A DNA stretch of 64,000 bases from Nereocystis luetkeana (Eukaryota; Sar; Phaeophyceae; Laminariales; Laminariaceae): contig JARUPZ010000001.1 of the NCBI GenBank assembly GCA_031213475.1, positions 20,738,933 through 20,802,932 of the forward strand, written 5' to 3'. The notes beneath the pieces are model-generated. The model was not told where the DNA came from. It saw nothing but the letters and a program-made list of their open reading frames with translations, and searched no databases. How positions within the stretch are numbered: position 1 is the stretch's first letter; each line of letters starts with the position of its first letter. Shown one piece after another: positions 44,201 through 53,181 of the stretch. A program made the position numbers and the translations under genes.

Positions 44201-47200
44201 CATGTTAAATTATACATGCTTTGCTGCCCAGTCATAGTATGTCAGTTGGCACGTGCTGCAGACATTACAGATTATCTTTGTGAGGACAGCGAGCACTTAG
44301 AGGTATTTCCCGGGTAGTGCGCGAACGGCATTGTTCGAGAACGTCATTTTTCGGGTGACATATCTATCTGTGGTTGGACGTATCGCGTGAAAACCCTTCT
44401 TCAGAGTCATGTTTCGGGTCTGATATTATTGAGCTCCTCGCGTACGGAGCTCGGCCAATAAGGCGCCTCCCCCCCTGAGGCGGCATTGCTCGCACCCTCG
44501 ACAAAAAGAGCCCCCGACAAAAGTAGTAGCTGCATCCCCTATATATAGCGACATGCGCCTTATCCATGTGTTACGTGTTTGGGTCATACCACGTTTCCTT
44601 ACGTTGCTGCTGTTGGTGACCCAGAAGTATGCCCCGGTTACCATCACGTCGTTCCAAAAGGGCGCAGAGCAGCAGGACAACGCGATCGCTAGAGCTGTGC
44701 AGCGCCAGACGGTTTGGACGGAGCCGACCACGCTGGGGACTCTTCGCAAATGGGAAAACGCCTACTGTAGCAAACGTTCATACAAACCCCCCGAGGCAGT
44801 GGATATGTGAGAGGAGAAACGGGGGGGAGGGAGGGAGGGAGGGAGGGAAGGAGGGAGGGAGGGAGGGAGGGAGGGAGGGAGGGAGGGAGGGAGGGAGGGA
44901 GGGAGGGAGGGAGGGAGGGAGGGAGGGAGGGAGGGAGGGAGGGAGGGAGGGAGGGAGGGGGGGAGGGAGGGAGGGAGGGAGGGAGGGAGGGAGGGAGGGA
45001 GGGAGGGAGGGAGGGAGGGAGGGAGGGAGGGAGGGAGGGAGGGAGGGAGGGAGAGAGCAAGAAAGGGAAGAAGCAAGAGAGGGCGAGGGAGGGTGGGAAC
45101 CAACTGTTGACTGTAAGAGGGTATACTAACACTGCGTTGTGTGATGTAGAGGTTTCGCTGAAATTTACGATAGAAGCGATTTTTTTTATGGTGTCCGATC
45201 TGGTGAGGTTTTGACGATCGAATTTACCTTGTGATCAGAGGCGTTCTACGATAGAGGTTCACCCTAAGCATTCTGAGGCTCCTCACTTAAGGAGCTCCAT
45301 ACCTCACCGGAAACTGACTGCAGCAAAAATCAAAATGCATCGCGGCGAATAATCCCGTGGCCCGAGTCTACAAAACGTTTTTATCGAAGTCAAGATTGGC
45401 ATTCCGACGACTTGGGGTTTAGGAACCCCGTCTTTCGGAAACAAAATAGCGGAAATGTGCTACCCTTTAGCGTAGAACGGGTAGACACTGGATAACTCGA
45501 TAGATAGGTCAAGGCCAACGGCGTGAACGTTGATGCTCGCGTTTCAACTTGAAAGGGACAGACGCGGTATTTGAAACTCACGCAACAAGTCCTACATGAC
45601 ATATATTGGTAGCCCCGGGTTCCATGTACTTCACCCGCTGGTCCCCAAACTCAAACACGCCGCTTACCACTCACCGCTGTGTATCATTGTGAAGAGGGTA
45701 AAATAGCACAGCAAAGCAAATACATACCCAGACCCTCGGTAAAGCCGGCACCACGCAGAGACTACTTGTGGTGACCGTCCACAACACACCAGCCAAGGTA
45801 GCACAAAGGCCGCTGACCGAGCACACACACGGTGCATGCCGCACTTGGAATCGCACCTACTGCTGTGCATCTACAAAAACAAAACTCACGCATGTTGAGC
45901 TCGACACCTCACCCAAAAGCTGACTGCTCTGAAACGGAAAATCGGACGCTTGTTACTACGAGGGGACTATCAATTCCTGGATAAAACGTGTATTTTTCGT
46001 CGGCCCGAGCTATCCAGCTGAGGAGGTACCCACACTTTCGTAGGATTTATCCACGGGATTGTGCGTCGGACGAAAGCCTATTGTTGTCTTGTTCGTCGGA
46101 ATAAAGCCTCGTGTTTGCTCCTTGACCCAGTTAGGACCGCAGTCCCGTTTTGGGGGCAAAATACTCGTAAATTTAGTGGGTTTTCCCCAAAGCGAGACCG
46201 CAGCTCGGAAAGGCTTAACCTCCAAGGGCTTCATGGGGAAAACTTAGTCTTAAAACATGACGATTACAGCTGCGGCCACCGCTTGATGGGGGAGTATTCA
46301 AATTATGTGTCCCAGTTACACTGCAGGAGTCGCGCGGCATGGGGCGCGGCATGGTCCTATCCGTGCCTGCCGGGCGGTTACGCTGATCGTAGGCGGCTGA
46401 GAACATCGAAGGTTTTACTGGCCTGGTCAGCATCTCGACGTCTCGAAGGGGTTACGGAGCGAGCCTCAGAAAAGGGTGTAGGTGCGCACCTATATCGCAG
46501 CATGCGTCATGGCCTGCGTGCGCAACGGGTACTACCGACTCAAAAACTATTGATACTGTCGCTCCAACGATATTGGGTGATAAGCTCTCAGTGCCTTCAA
46601 GGGGCCTCGTCAGTCAAAAACAATAACCTGAACGTTATGCAAGTACGTACCAGGTATTGTCTTGAGACAAGTACGGCAACGAAAACGAAAGAAACACACA
46701 GACAGGTTTGTGGAAGGCCTTGGAGGCGTCCTACGATAGAGGTTCACCCCAACTTGTTTTAGGCTGCTCACTTTAGGAGCTCCATACCTCTCCCGAAAAC
46801 TGACTTCAGCAAAAACAAAATTGCATCCCGATGAATAATCCTATGGCCCAACTATGCAAAACCAAAACTTTTTTCGAAACACGATAGGCATCCTGGCGAT
46901 TTTGGGTTAAGGAACCCCGTCATTCAGAAACAAAATAACGGAAATGTGCTACCTCTCTCGGACAACGCGACCTTGGTAACCCAGGACCCTCCAAAAACAA
47001 TGGCGGATGATCGCTCACACACAAAACCTGCCAGCGTGGCGTGCCTGCGAACGACTGACACGCCTGACGGGTTCTGCCGTAGTTACGACGAAATCGAGGG
47101 ATGGGTGCCGGATGCGCCTGAACGAGACCCCAGTGATCACGATCTCGATCGACAGGCTGGCACACACCTGGACGATCCTAGTGATGACAATCGCGATGGA

Positions 47201-48199
47201 TACGCTGGAGATGGCCCACAGGTTGACGGCCGTGAGCTCCACGAACTTGAACAAGTATATGAAAGGCCCGGCGGTCCTCCGCGAGCTCCAGCAGTTGAGC
47301 ACCATCACAGACATGATGAACTGGCTGAGTACGTAAGCTACCCCGCTATGGGTGAGTTGGAAAGGGCGACACGGGTGTACACGAAGGGGGAGAGGGGGGA
47401 GGCGGGGAGGGGAGAGAGAGAGAGACCGAAGGTTACGCATTGTGAGGCGTTTCATGATAGTGGTTCACCCTGGATTTCCTGAGGCTCCTCACTTGAGGAG
47501 CTCCTTGTAGCTCACCCGAAAATTGACTTCAGCTGGCAAACAACACATTGCATCCCGATGAGTAATCCCACGGCCCAAGTAAGTATACAAAGAAAGTCAG
47601 TTTTAGAAACGAGCTTGACATTCTGACGATTTTGGGTCAAGGAACCCCGTCATTCAGAAAACCAATTCACGGAAACGTGCTACTGTACCTCTCTCGGAGA
47701 ACGCGTCTTGTGTTAGTCTAGGTGAGAGCGGTTGCTTGTTCTAAAATTGTCAAATGGAACCGGGTTCGCCGTAAGGTTATCCGACCCCGTAGCACCGACA
47801 ACCTCACCACCGCCGCTACGGACACCACTCCGTACGTTCCAACTCGGACACCAACCTATGTACCTAACCCCCCAACCACCCCGTCACCGTCGGTGTGCTC
47901 GGAAGCCTGTTAGGACCGCAGTCCAGTTTGGAGGGGAAAACTACTTAGAACTAGAGTAGATTGTCCCTAACACGGGAGTGCAGTCCTAAAAGGGTGAAGC
48001 TACCCTCCCGCCGCCACCACCACCACCACTACCACCACCACCATCACCCCCGCGCCGCACATGCCGCATGCAGGGCACGCACCTACCTGGTATAGTGGAG
48101 AAAGAATATCCGCATGTGCTGTCTCCGAGCGGGGTTGAGCCACGGGTGGAAGACGGACAGGCTGATGCACAGCGCCACCAGCCGGAGAATGTTCACCAT
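38073..48199 (-). CDS. Seven-transmembrane GPCR-like gene, six exons
   Basis: Exons at 48199-48087, 47324-47168, 45856-45728, 41416-41266, 40354-40287 and from 39180 down all have AG/GT borders, and every join is in phase. The joined protein has seven hydrophobic segments: LRLVALCISLSVF, RIFFLHYTSQFIMSVMVL, VNLWAISSVSIAIVI followed by TRIVQ, LAGVLWTVTTSSLCVV, FLTTQAVAGFLMALILVF, YFVLTILGTCVYLY and VHVIADTFVLFSAF. Charged loops follow segments 1, 3, 5 and 7, as in G-protein-coupled receptors. The tail is Ser/Asn-rich and ends EVSTV, a possible PDZ-type end. Receptor class, ligand and N-terminal exons are unknown. One in-frame TAG at 38900-38898 interrupts the tail. Introns of about 0.76, 1.3, 4.3, 0.9 and 1.1 kb carry A, C, D and G elements and simple repeats. 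The 7TM call is my inference from hydrophobicity and phase. Confidence 0.65.
38340..38610. repeat. TTGCTG-type repeat coding an Asn/Ser tract
   Basis: Interrupted TTG and CTG triplets on the plus strand read as AAC/AGC on the minus strand. They encode the Asn/Ser-rich tail of the 7TM gene. Hydrophobic plus-strand open frames here are shadows. Confidence 0.85.
39205..39290. repeat. GGT repeat and G tract
   Basis: About twelve GGT triplets at 39210-39243 are followed by GGGGGT units and a G run at 39273-39288. The whole tract lies in the 7TM intron just upstream of the last exon acceptor; on the minus strand it is C-rich. Confidence 0.85.
39370..39820 (+). repeat. Family G repeat, copy followed by G37
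   Basis: CTTGCACCAAGCGCGAAGC, GTGTGGATGACAGCGTGG, AGTGACAGCGATAGG and TAGCTCACGTAGTGATGG match 41700-42187 in order. The element ends at GGAGTAAGGA and a run of 37 G follows at once. It lies in the 7TM intron between TM6 and TM7 exons. Confidence 0.75.
39821..39857. repeat. Poly-G tract, 37 bases
   Basis: The uninterrupted run directly follows the end of a family G copy. It is a strong G-quadruplex candidate on the plus strand. Confidence 0.95.
39975..40265. repeat. CCA/CAC-rich simple sequence
   Basis: Irregular CACCAA, CACCAC and CCACCA units cover about 290 bp inside a 7TM intron. Long His/Pro or Val/Gly open frames across it are by-products. Confidence 0.85.
40287..40354 (-). CDS. 7TM gene exon, TM6
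   Basis: The acceptor GCCTGGCAG and donor GTATGC bound 68 bp. Two bases complete a Tyr codon begun in the previous exon. Then FVLTILGTCVYLYNGAVLF and VDE end in phase zero. Exon borders, length and phase all fit. Confidence 0.65.
40748..41004 (-). mobile_element. Family A element
   Basis: The left end is GACGCATCTTACGACAAATG and the right end CCCCTATCCCAGAACGCC. The middle has CCAACCTCGTTTCGAAA and CTCACACGAGGAGCCTC. It is intronic in the 7TM gene. Confidence 0.87.
41196..41233. repeat. Poly-C tract, 38 bases
   Basis: On the minus strand this is G38 starting 32 bases after the donor of the TM5 exon. It may act as a G-rich intronic element or simply be slippage. Confidence 0.95.
41266..41416 (-). 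CDS. 7TM gene exon, TM5
   Basis: The acceptor CCGTTTGCAG and donor GTGAGG are both strong. The exon is 151 bp: EGFSRWISLSFLTTQAVAG, FLMALILVFNVTGPRRASLM and VCCNTSKRVKIC, plus one base of a Tyr codon completed by the TM6 exon. Confidence 0.75.
41700..42187 (+). repeat. Family G repeat, copy followed by G20
   Basis: It is partner of 39370-39820, with GCACCAAGCGCGAAGCGCCG, GTGGATGATGGC, AGAGACAGCAACGGG and TAGCTCACGTAGTGAGCGG. It ends TTTAATAAG and is followed by a run of 20 G. It lies in the long 7TM intron. Confidence 0.75.
42188..42207. repeat. Poly-G tract, 20 bases
   Basis: The uninterrupted run follows directly on the second family G copy. Confidence 0.93.
42302..42550 (+). mobile_element. 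Family A element
   Basis: The copy starts GCGTTCTACGATTAGAGG, with CTTGAGGAGCCC, and ends ACCTCTATCGTAGAAG. It is followed within 50 bp by an oppositely oriented copy. Confidence 0.93.
42599..42843 (-). mobile_element. Family A element
   Basis: The left end is GATGCGTTCTACGATAGAGG and the right end CCCCTATCGTAGAACGC. The B insertion site is empty (GAGGTTGCACATTTCCG). Confidence 0.94.
43118..43335 (+). repeat. Family D repeat, copy 2
   Basis: ACTTGGAAGAAATTCGTTCG, CCACCCGACCGGCACTTGTA and CAGAAGCCTTTGGC match 15000-15215 in the same order. It is in the long 7TM intron. Confidence 0.8.
43722..43808. repeat. AT-rich dinucleotide repeat
   Basis: TATATATA and GATATATA units cover about 85 bp with several self-complementary stretches. 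Confidence 0.9.
43830..43935. mobile_element. Decayed family C MITE
   Basis: CTTTTAGAGGGCCGCAGTAG, GAGGACAAGCCACTCGAG and CCCAAAACGGG are recognisable. No TTAA remains at either end. Confidence 0.65.
44821..45054. repeat. GGGA microsatellite, about 235 bp
   Basis: About 57 nearly perfect GGGA units with one early GGAA change and one all-G unit near 44960. It encodes only a by-product EGGR repeat (plus) or PPSL repeat (minus). It lies in the long 7TM intron. Confidence 0.97.
45239..45479 (+). mobile_element. Family A element
   Basis: The left end GCGTTCTACGATAGAGGTTC and the stem CTTAAGGAGCTCCATACC are near consensus. The right end is altered (CCCTTTAGCGTAGAACG). Confidence 0.94.
45728..45856 (-). 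CDS. 7TM gene exon, TM4
   Basis: An acceptor ending GCACAGCAGTAG follows a T-rich tract; the donor is GTATGT. The exon is 129 bp, 43 codons, phase zero at both ends. It encodes VRFQVRHAPCVCSVSG then LCATLAGVLWTVTTSSLCVV and PALPRVW. The basic start would be the loop after TM3. Confidence 0.6.
46126..46218. mobile_element. Family C MITE
   Basis: TTAGGACCGCAGTCCCG and TTTTGGGGGC form the left arm. The right arm is altered (CCAAAGCGAGACCGCAGC) and ends at TTAA. It is intronic in the 7TM gene. Confidence 0.85.
46290..46420 (+). repeat. Family H repeat, copy 1
   Basis: CCAGTTACACTGC, GAGTCGCGCGGC, GCATGGTCCTATCC and TGCCGGGCGGT resemble 56895-57000 in order. The function is unknown. Confidence 0.5.
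46648..46656. other. TACCAGGTA motif, leftmost copy
   Basis: This is the first TACCWGGTA found when reading from the left. At least 17 further loci follow up to 62142. It lies in a 7TM intron. Confidence 0.8.
46725..46970 (+). mobile_element. Family A element
   Basis: The left end is GCGTCCTACGATAGAGGTTC and the right end ACCTCTCTCGGACAACGCG. The interior is well kept. It is intronic in the 7TM gene. Confidence 0.92.
47168..47324 (-). CDS. 7TM gene exon, TM2 end and TM3
   Basis: The acceptor is CGTACTCAG and the donor GTGTGT. The exon is 157 bp: one base completes a Ser codon, then 52 codons. It encodes QFIMSVMVLNCWSSRRTAG, PFIYLFKFVELTAVNLWA and ISSVSIAIVITRIVQ. Confidence 0.75.
47444..47705 (+). 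mobile_element. Family A element
   Basis: The left end is GCGTTTCATGATAGTGG and the right end CCTCTCTCGGAGAACGCG. Against other copies it has a doubled AAGT at 47577-47584 and a TA-CTG-TA gain in GTGCTACTGTACC. Confidence 0.9.
47909..47998. mobile_element. Family C MITE
   Basis: TTAGGACCGCAGTCCAG and ACTACTTAGAA form the left side. GGGAGTGCAGTCCTAAAAGG is the right arm. The flanking TTAA is lost. Confidence 0.82.
48087..48199 (-). CDS. 7TM gene exon, TM1 and TM2 start
   Basis: The acceptor is GGAACAG and the donor GTAGGT. The exon is 113 bp. It encodes MVNILRLVALCISLSVF, HPWLNPARRQHMRIFF and LHYT, plus two bases completed to Ser by the next exon. The first codon is ATG directly after AG, so it could also be the true start. 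A TACCAGGTA motif (48084-48092) forms the donor itself. Confidence 0.65.
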
Positions 48200-48341
48200 C
48201 TGTTCCGAACCGAAACAAAAACGGCGCGCCATCATCACAGGCAGCGAAGGTTTCTAATATCACTATCCAAGAGGCGTGCAACGAGAGGGGACAGGGGTAG
48301 CCTGTATTGGCCAAAAATATTTATGGCTGACCGGGCTCCTT

Positions 48342-48443
48342 ATCAACCCCTTTAGTGCCGCAGTCCCGTTTCGGAGACAAACTGACTTGGAATTTGACTG
48401 GATTTCCCCCTAAACGGGACTGACTGCAGTTCTAAAGGGTTAA
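48342..48443. mobile_element. Family C MITE
   Basis: CAACCCCTTTAGTGCCGCAG starts the copy and TTAA ends it. The right arm has ACTG doubled at 48419-48426. Confidence 0.9.
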
Positions 48444-48484
48444 CCCAATACTTTGCCAAAAAGTGATTTCTAACCCATTTAAGC

Positions 48485-48580
48485 TATTACGAGGGACCAC
48501 ATTAAATAGGACCTACGGTACATGCCAAAAACTATATGCTTCGCTATTTTTACCAACGATATTTGGTTCTATTTACTGTA
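48485..48580 (+). mobile_element. Family B MITE, right end lost
   Basis: TATTACGAGGGACCACATTA is the left end. The copy can be followed to ATTTGGTTCTATTTACTG, where the terminal GGTCCCCCGTAA is missing. Confidence 0.85.
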
Positions 48581-49059
48581 ATACATGGTACGACGGTGTG
48601 TGTGTGGGATACCAGGGGCACTAAACTGCTACCTGGTATTATAGTAGAAACGACGGCATGAGAAGAAAAAACAATCTACGAGGGTACAGCCGGCAGGTCT
48701 CATGATATGCGATGCATTGAACCCCCTGTACGGCGGTGCAGTTCGTGTATCACATCATTATTATTATTATTATTATGCTTGCCATCCGACGATGTGTAGT
48801 TTTTTTTTTTTGCTCATCCCATTTATTATCTTCGCCCATCTTCTTCTCTCTCTCCTTCCAACTCGTAACTCAGATCCGGGGTCACATAACAGGCTCTTCC
48901 CGCTACGGTACGTGCCTTCATTTTTATCGCGAGAAGATTTCAGCCTTTTCTTCCCTCGTCGACTCGCATCGAATTGTGCCTACCCACGCTGCAAGGCGAT
49001 CTCAACAATTATTGAATCCTTTTTATTTATATTTTTGCAAATAAATATTGTCAAAGTCC

Positions 49060-49136
49060 GACCCACCTGGGGCTCGAACCCAGGACTCAAACCCAAGTAG
49101 AATTCGAGGTTAACAACTTGAACCACCGGGGCGACC
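49060..49136 (-). tRNA. tRNA-like pseudogene or SINE head
   Basis: On the minus strand a D-arm (GGTT CAAGTTGTT AACC), a B box (GGTTCGAGCCC) and a T stem CTGGG/CCCAG are present. An anticodon stem CTCGA/TTGGG around ATTCTAC would place TCT (Arg) as anticodon. The acceptor stem does not pair and the variable loop is long, so a working tRNA is unlikely. Confidence 0.45.
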
Positions 49137-50375
49137 GGCGTGGAATTGTAGTGTGCTAACAACAGACTAACCGTAAGTAAGTGAAGAAGTCTCCGGGACA
49201 AAAGCGCGGCAGTATCATACGACAAATCATCTTTGTCGAATGACGTACTACAAACCGACCACCCGGTGTATGATTATCTCGGTTTTGGAGACGAATTGGG
49301 CACGTTGGCTTATTTGGTTGTCTTTGAAGTATGTTACCTGCCGGAAAGCCCACGAAAAAATAGTTAGTTTGGGTAGAAAAAGCGACCAGCATTGCGTTTT
49401 TAAGATTTTTACCCGCGTTTTCTTGGGTTGGTTGGAAATGGGCTACTTTTTTCTGTGGGTTGGTTAGCAAACGGAGCGACGTCCGGTTCACCGGCTTTTT
49501 TTGGCCGATCAGCTCTTCTTCATGATCGTCGGTTTAGAAGCGAAGCATGTTTTCAACCCAACCAAATCGGATTATCGCAAACACCGTCTGTCATGAATAA
49601 TAGGCATCCAACGAATGAATAGAGGCCCTACATGAACATGTACCGTACCTGGTACTGAAATAATGGTAGGTAATGCGTAGGGAAAACAAATAAATGTACC
49701 AGGTAATACGGGCAGTCCAGGGAAGAAAAGGCTGAACTCTTCTTGCGATAAAAAGGACGCAGGCGCGCACCGCAGGCGGGGGGGGGGCGGGGGGGGGTGC
49801 CTTTAATGTGTCCCCGGATCTGTTATACGAAATGTGTAGAGGAGAAGCAGGGCAGTAGTAGACAAATATTTTGTTTTGGATCTGTGGTACTCTCTTCTTG
49901 CTACTACAGTTAGTTGCGGATGCGATGGCCTTAAAAAAAAAGCGAGCACACCTTTTTTTTATAATCACTTCACTTTCCAGCTAGACCCGAGGGGGGGGGT
50001 TATCCTCAGCGATCTTCTGGGCAAGCCGTGGTCGCAGGTAGGTGTCATCGCTTCTGCCTCCCGGTACGTGCCTTCCTTTTTCCCGCGCACACCGGTAGGG
50101 TTTAGCATCCCCACTGCTCGCCGATTTTCATCGAAGAATTGTTGACACAACTCACGATCTCGCGCTTTCCGCCAATCAATCAAATATCATGCAAGAAAAA
50201 AAAAACCCTTTAGGAGTATGCATTCGTTGAGACTCCAACCCACAAAAATGATCTTTGTAGGCACGCGGACCACCTACCAAGCCACCGGGGGACGCTTGCG
50301 AGCAGACAAGAGTACCCGCTGCTACTGTATATATATTCAACCTGGGCGGAAATGTAACGACCGTTTAGAACATAC

Positions 50376-50564
50376 TATTACGGTGGGCCATAGTTAATAC
50401 CAGGTAGGACCTATGGTTTACATAAAAACCTACTAGGCATATATTTAACCATTCCTTGTAGGACCTATGGTATACATAAAAACCTACCTGGTATGTATTT
50501 AACCATTTTTTTACCCACAGTATTTGGTCCTACCAGGTATTAACTATGGTCCCCCGTAATATTA
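50376..50564 (+). mobile_element. Family B MITE with duplication and 7-bp gains
   Basis: Both ends are recognisable (TTACGGTGGGCCATAG and ACTATGGTCCCCCGTAA). The inner segment GGACCTATGGT..CATAAAAACCTA is present twice. TACCAGGTA or TACCTGGTA sits at 50398, 50485 and 50531, exactly where other B copies have a single TA. At the equivalent site of the first duplicate, CTAGGCA looks like a mutated version. Confidence 0.9.
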
Positions 50565-51464
50565 GAAAACCCGTCACTTACTAATGGTGTTTTTGAGCTC
50601 AGACGTGTACTACCCCCCCCCGTTCCGTGCCGCGCGGCTCATATGTACCTGGTACCTGGCACACAATGGTTTGCTTTGTTAAGAAGAGAGTGGGCGCAAA
50701 AACCAACAGCAACACGAGTTGGTCCCGTGCATATCCTCCGTCTTTAGGATGTACTGGGTTCTTCTACAGGACGCGTGCTACATACATGCGAAATATTATT
50801 ATTGATGAGTTGATTGCGGTTGTTGTGGTTGCAAGTGGTTGCTATATATATATATATTTACTATATATATATACCAGGTATATAGATATATATATTTATT
50901 TGCCTTCTGACAATGTGCAGGGCGTTATTCATTCAGAATGAAAGAGCTGACATAATAATTCATCGAATACCACTAACTTCATCGAACCAATTCTCCTTCC
51001 CTGCGTGTACTCACTTGAATATGCACCCCCACCATTTACCGAGATTTTTTTCGTACTATGTATCTATACGCCGTGCTTCCTACTCCGCATCTACATTCTA
51101 CCCCCACGTCATGGGAAGTAGCCCTCCCTCCTCTTCCCATTAACAGCGTACGATATATATATGGGTGGGGGTGGTTGGCATTAACTATATAATGGGGATG
51201 GATGTATATTGATTTGTTTAGGCCATTGGTAGATGCTTCTTAGGGAGTACTCAAGAAAGTGAGTGGTCATTTTTTTTGTGGATGAGGTAGAGGGATGTTG
51301 GATGTGGTAGTATTCACGGGACCACATCGGTTTCGTTTGACGTATGATACTGCTTCAGCTAGCTGTGTTTTTGTTCTCAAGAGCTACTTACTTTCTGTTC
51401 TTTAGTCTGTCTTGGAACAACAGTACACATTGCATTGTCGGATGGATGGCAAGTATAGAGGGGT

Positions 51465-51600
51465 TTATTATTATTTCTCTTGCCATCCGACGATGTGCAA
51501 CATACTCTTCAACATGGATCACTCATAACTTTCCCGAAAGAAGAAAACCTCGGAAACAAAAGGAAACCCTACTCGTAGCACTTTCTATCAAAATAAACCA
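51465..51600 (-). mobile_element. Retroposon family I, 3' end
   Basis: ATTATTATTTCTCTTGCCAT (tail side) is followed by CACTCATAACTTTCCCG and GAAAACCTCGGAAACAAAAG. It is truncated at the right. Confidence 0.85.
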
Positions 51601-51850
51601 TCTATTATGGCTGCCAGCACGCCTGAACTCTGGAACTCCACAATATACTGCTGGATCTTGATTTATTTAGGCGGCTACTTTTTGATCATTGTCTAGAGAT
51701 CCGTGAGGTCAAGCAGGGAGCCTCAAAACAAGTACAGTTTTTTTACCGTTTTTCGTAGCGTGCACCCAAGACATTATACCTGGCATCTATCTCGGGAGTT
51801 GGTAGTGTAACATCTACCCCACCCGCGCGGACATGTATCGACCTTATTGT

Positions 51851-52187
51851 GAGGCGTTCTACGATAAACGTTCACCCTGATTTTTCTGAGGCTCCCCACT
51901 TGAGGAGCTCCATACCTAACTTGAACCAGAAACCTGACTACAGCAACAATCAAATTGCATCCGACGAATAATTCCATGGCTCAAATATACCAAAACGTCA
52001 GTTTTCGCTGTAAGAATGGCATCCCGACGATTTTGGGTTAACCCCTTCAGAACCGCAGTCCCGTTTTGGTGACAAAGTACTAGAAATTTGAGTGGTTCGT
52101 CCCCAAAACGGGGCTGCGGTTCTAAAAGGGTTAAGAAACCCCGTCATTCAGAAAAAAAAGCGGAAATGTGCTACCTCTATGGTAGCA
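51851..52187 (+). mobile_element. Family A element carrying a family C copy
   Basis: The left end is GCGTTCTACGATAAACG and the right end ACCTCTATGGTAGCAC. The A sequence TTTTGGGTTAAG is split at TTAA by a complete C copy, after which AAACCCCGTCATTCAG continues. Confidence 0.95.
52038..52134. mobile_element. Family C MITE nested in A
   Basis: TTAA occurs at both ends where uninterrupted A copies have one TTAA. The arms are AGAACCGCAGTCCCG and CGGGGCTGCGGTTCT. This fixes TTAA as target duplication. Confidence 0.96.
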
Positions 52188-52445
52188 CTGGTCTTGTGTG
52201 AACATTCACATTATGCTTAACCCTACGGCCCTTAAGGCTTCCTGAAGGTAGTGGCATGTATATTTGACAGCACAACCTTGAACGCGGAGCGAAGCACACA
52301 ATAATACGAGTATATAATGGCAAGATGCACAGAAAAGAGACTGATTTTTCGCTTGTGTTTTCTTCATTTTTTTTCATCCAGTTTCGGTTCCCCTTGTGCG
52401 GTCCTCTTCTCATTGCGAGTACTTCGGGAAATATTCATGATGAGT

Positions 52446-52536
52446 GGAACCCCAGCCCCGTTTTGGGGACAAACTGCTTGTGACTAGAGTGCTTTGTCCC
52501 CACCTACCTATGGGACTGCGGTGCTAAAAGGGTTAA
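52446..52536. mobile_element. Truncated family C MITE
   Basis: CCCCGTTTTGGGGACAAAC and GGGACTGCGGTGCTAAAAGG remain; TTAA is present at the right only. Confidence 0.8.
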
Positions 52537-52576
52537 AGCTACTCTACTAAAACAGTCGAATACTCTACTGCTGTAC

Positions 52577-52689
52577 TACGGGGGGGGCATAGTCAATAGG
52601 ACCTATGGTATATATACATGAAAACCTATATATTTAACCACTTTTACTAACAATATTTGGTCCTATTAGCTAAGGTCCCCCGTAATAAT
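52577..52689 (+). mobile_element. Family B MITE
   Basis: CTACGGGGGGGGCATAGTC is the left end and AGCTAAGGTCCCCCGTAA the right end. The interior is near consensus with a short TATA expansion. Confidence 0.92.
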
Positions 52690-52929
52690 TATTATAGTAG
52701 TCAAATACGTTTCCCTGTTTCTTGCTTTCACCTGTATTTATTTTCTTGTATTTTATTATAAGCGATCAATGTTGAAGCTTATGCCTACACATTGTCGCAC
52801 GACAAGCACGTATGCATAACGTAGGCGAAAGGTTTTCCACTCGTTTCAGGTCGTGAATAATCCCGCTCCTCCTGCTAGTCGAGCCAGAGAAGAGACACCA
52901 TGTTAAGCGGGGGGGGGGGGGGGGGTCAG

Positions 52930-53181
52930 AGGCGTTCTACGATAGAGGTTCACCCTAATTTTTCTGAGGCTCCTCACTTTAGGAGCTCCATACCTCACCC
53001 GAAAAATCACTTCAGCAAAAACAAAACTGCATCCCGATGAATAATCCCATGGCCCAAGTAAACAAATAAAACATTTTTCGAAACAATATTGACACTCCTC
53101 TGACGATCATGGGTTAAGGAACCCCGTCATTCAGGAAAAAAATAACGGAAATAGATGTGGTATCTCTATCGTGGCACGCGT
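52930..53181 (+). mobile_element. Family A element
   Basis: It is near consensus at the left (GCGTTCTACGATAGAGGTTC). The right end is expanded by AGATGTGGT before ATCTCTATCGTGGCACGCG. It follows a run of 15 G. Confidence 0.93.

Noticed and set aside
44607-44749. A further 7TM exon (ALAIALSCC.., donor GTAAGG)
   Set aside because: The donor is good and the peptide is partly hydrophobic, but no acceptor gives a phase that fits both neighbours, while the TM4 and TM5 exons join directly in phase without it.
44629-45214. EGGR-repeat and PPSL-repeat proteins on both strands
   Set aside because: They are direct translations of the GGGA microsatellite inside an intron.
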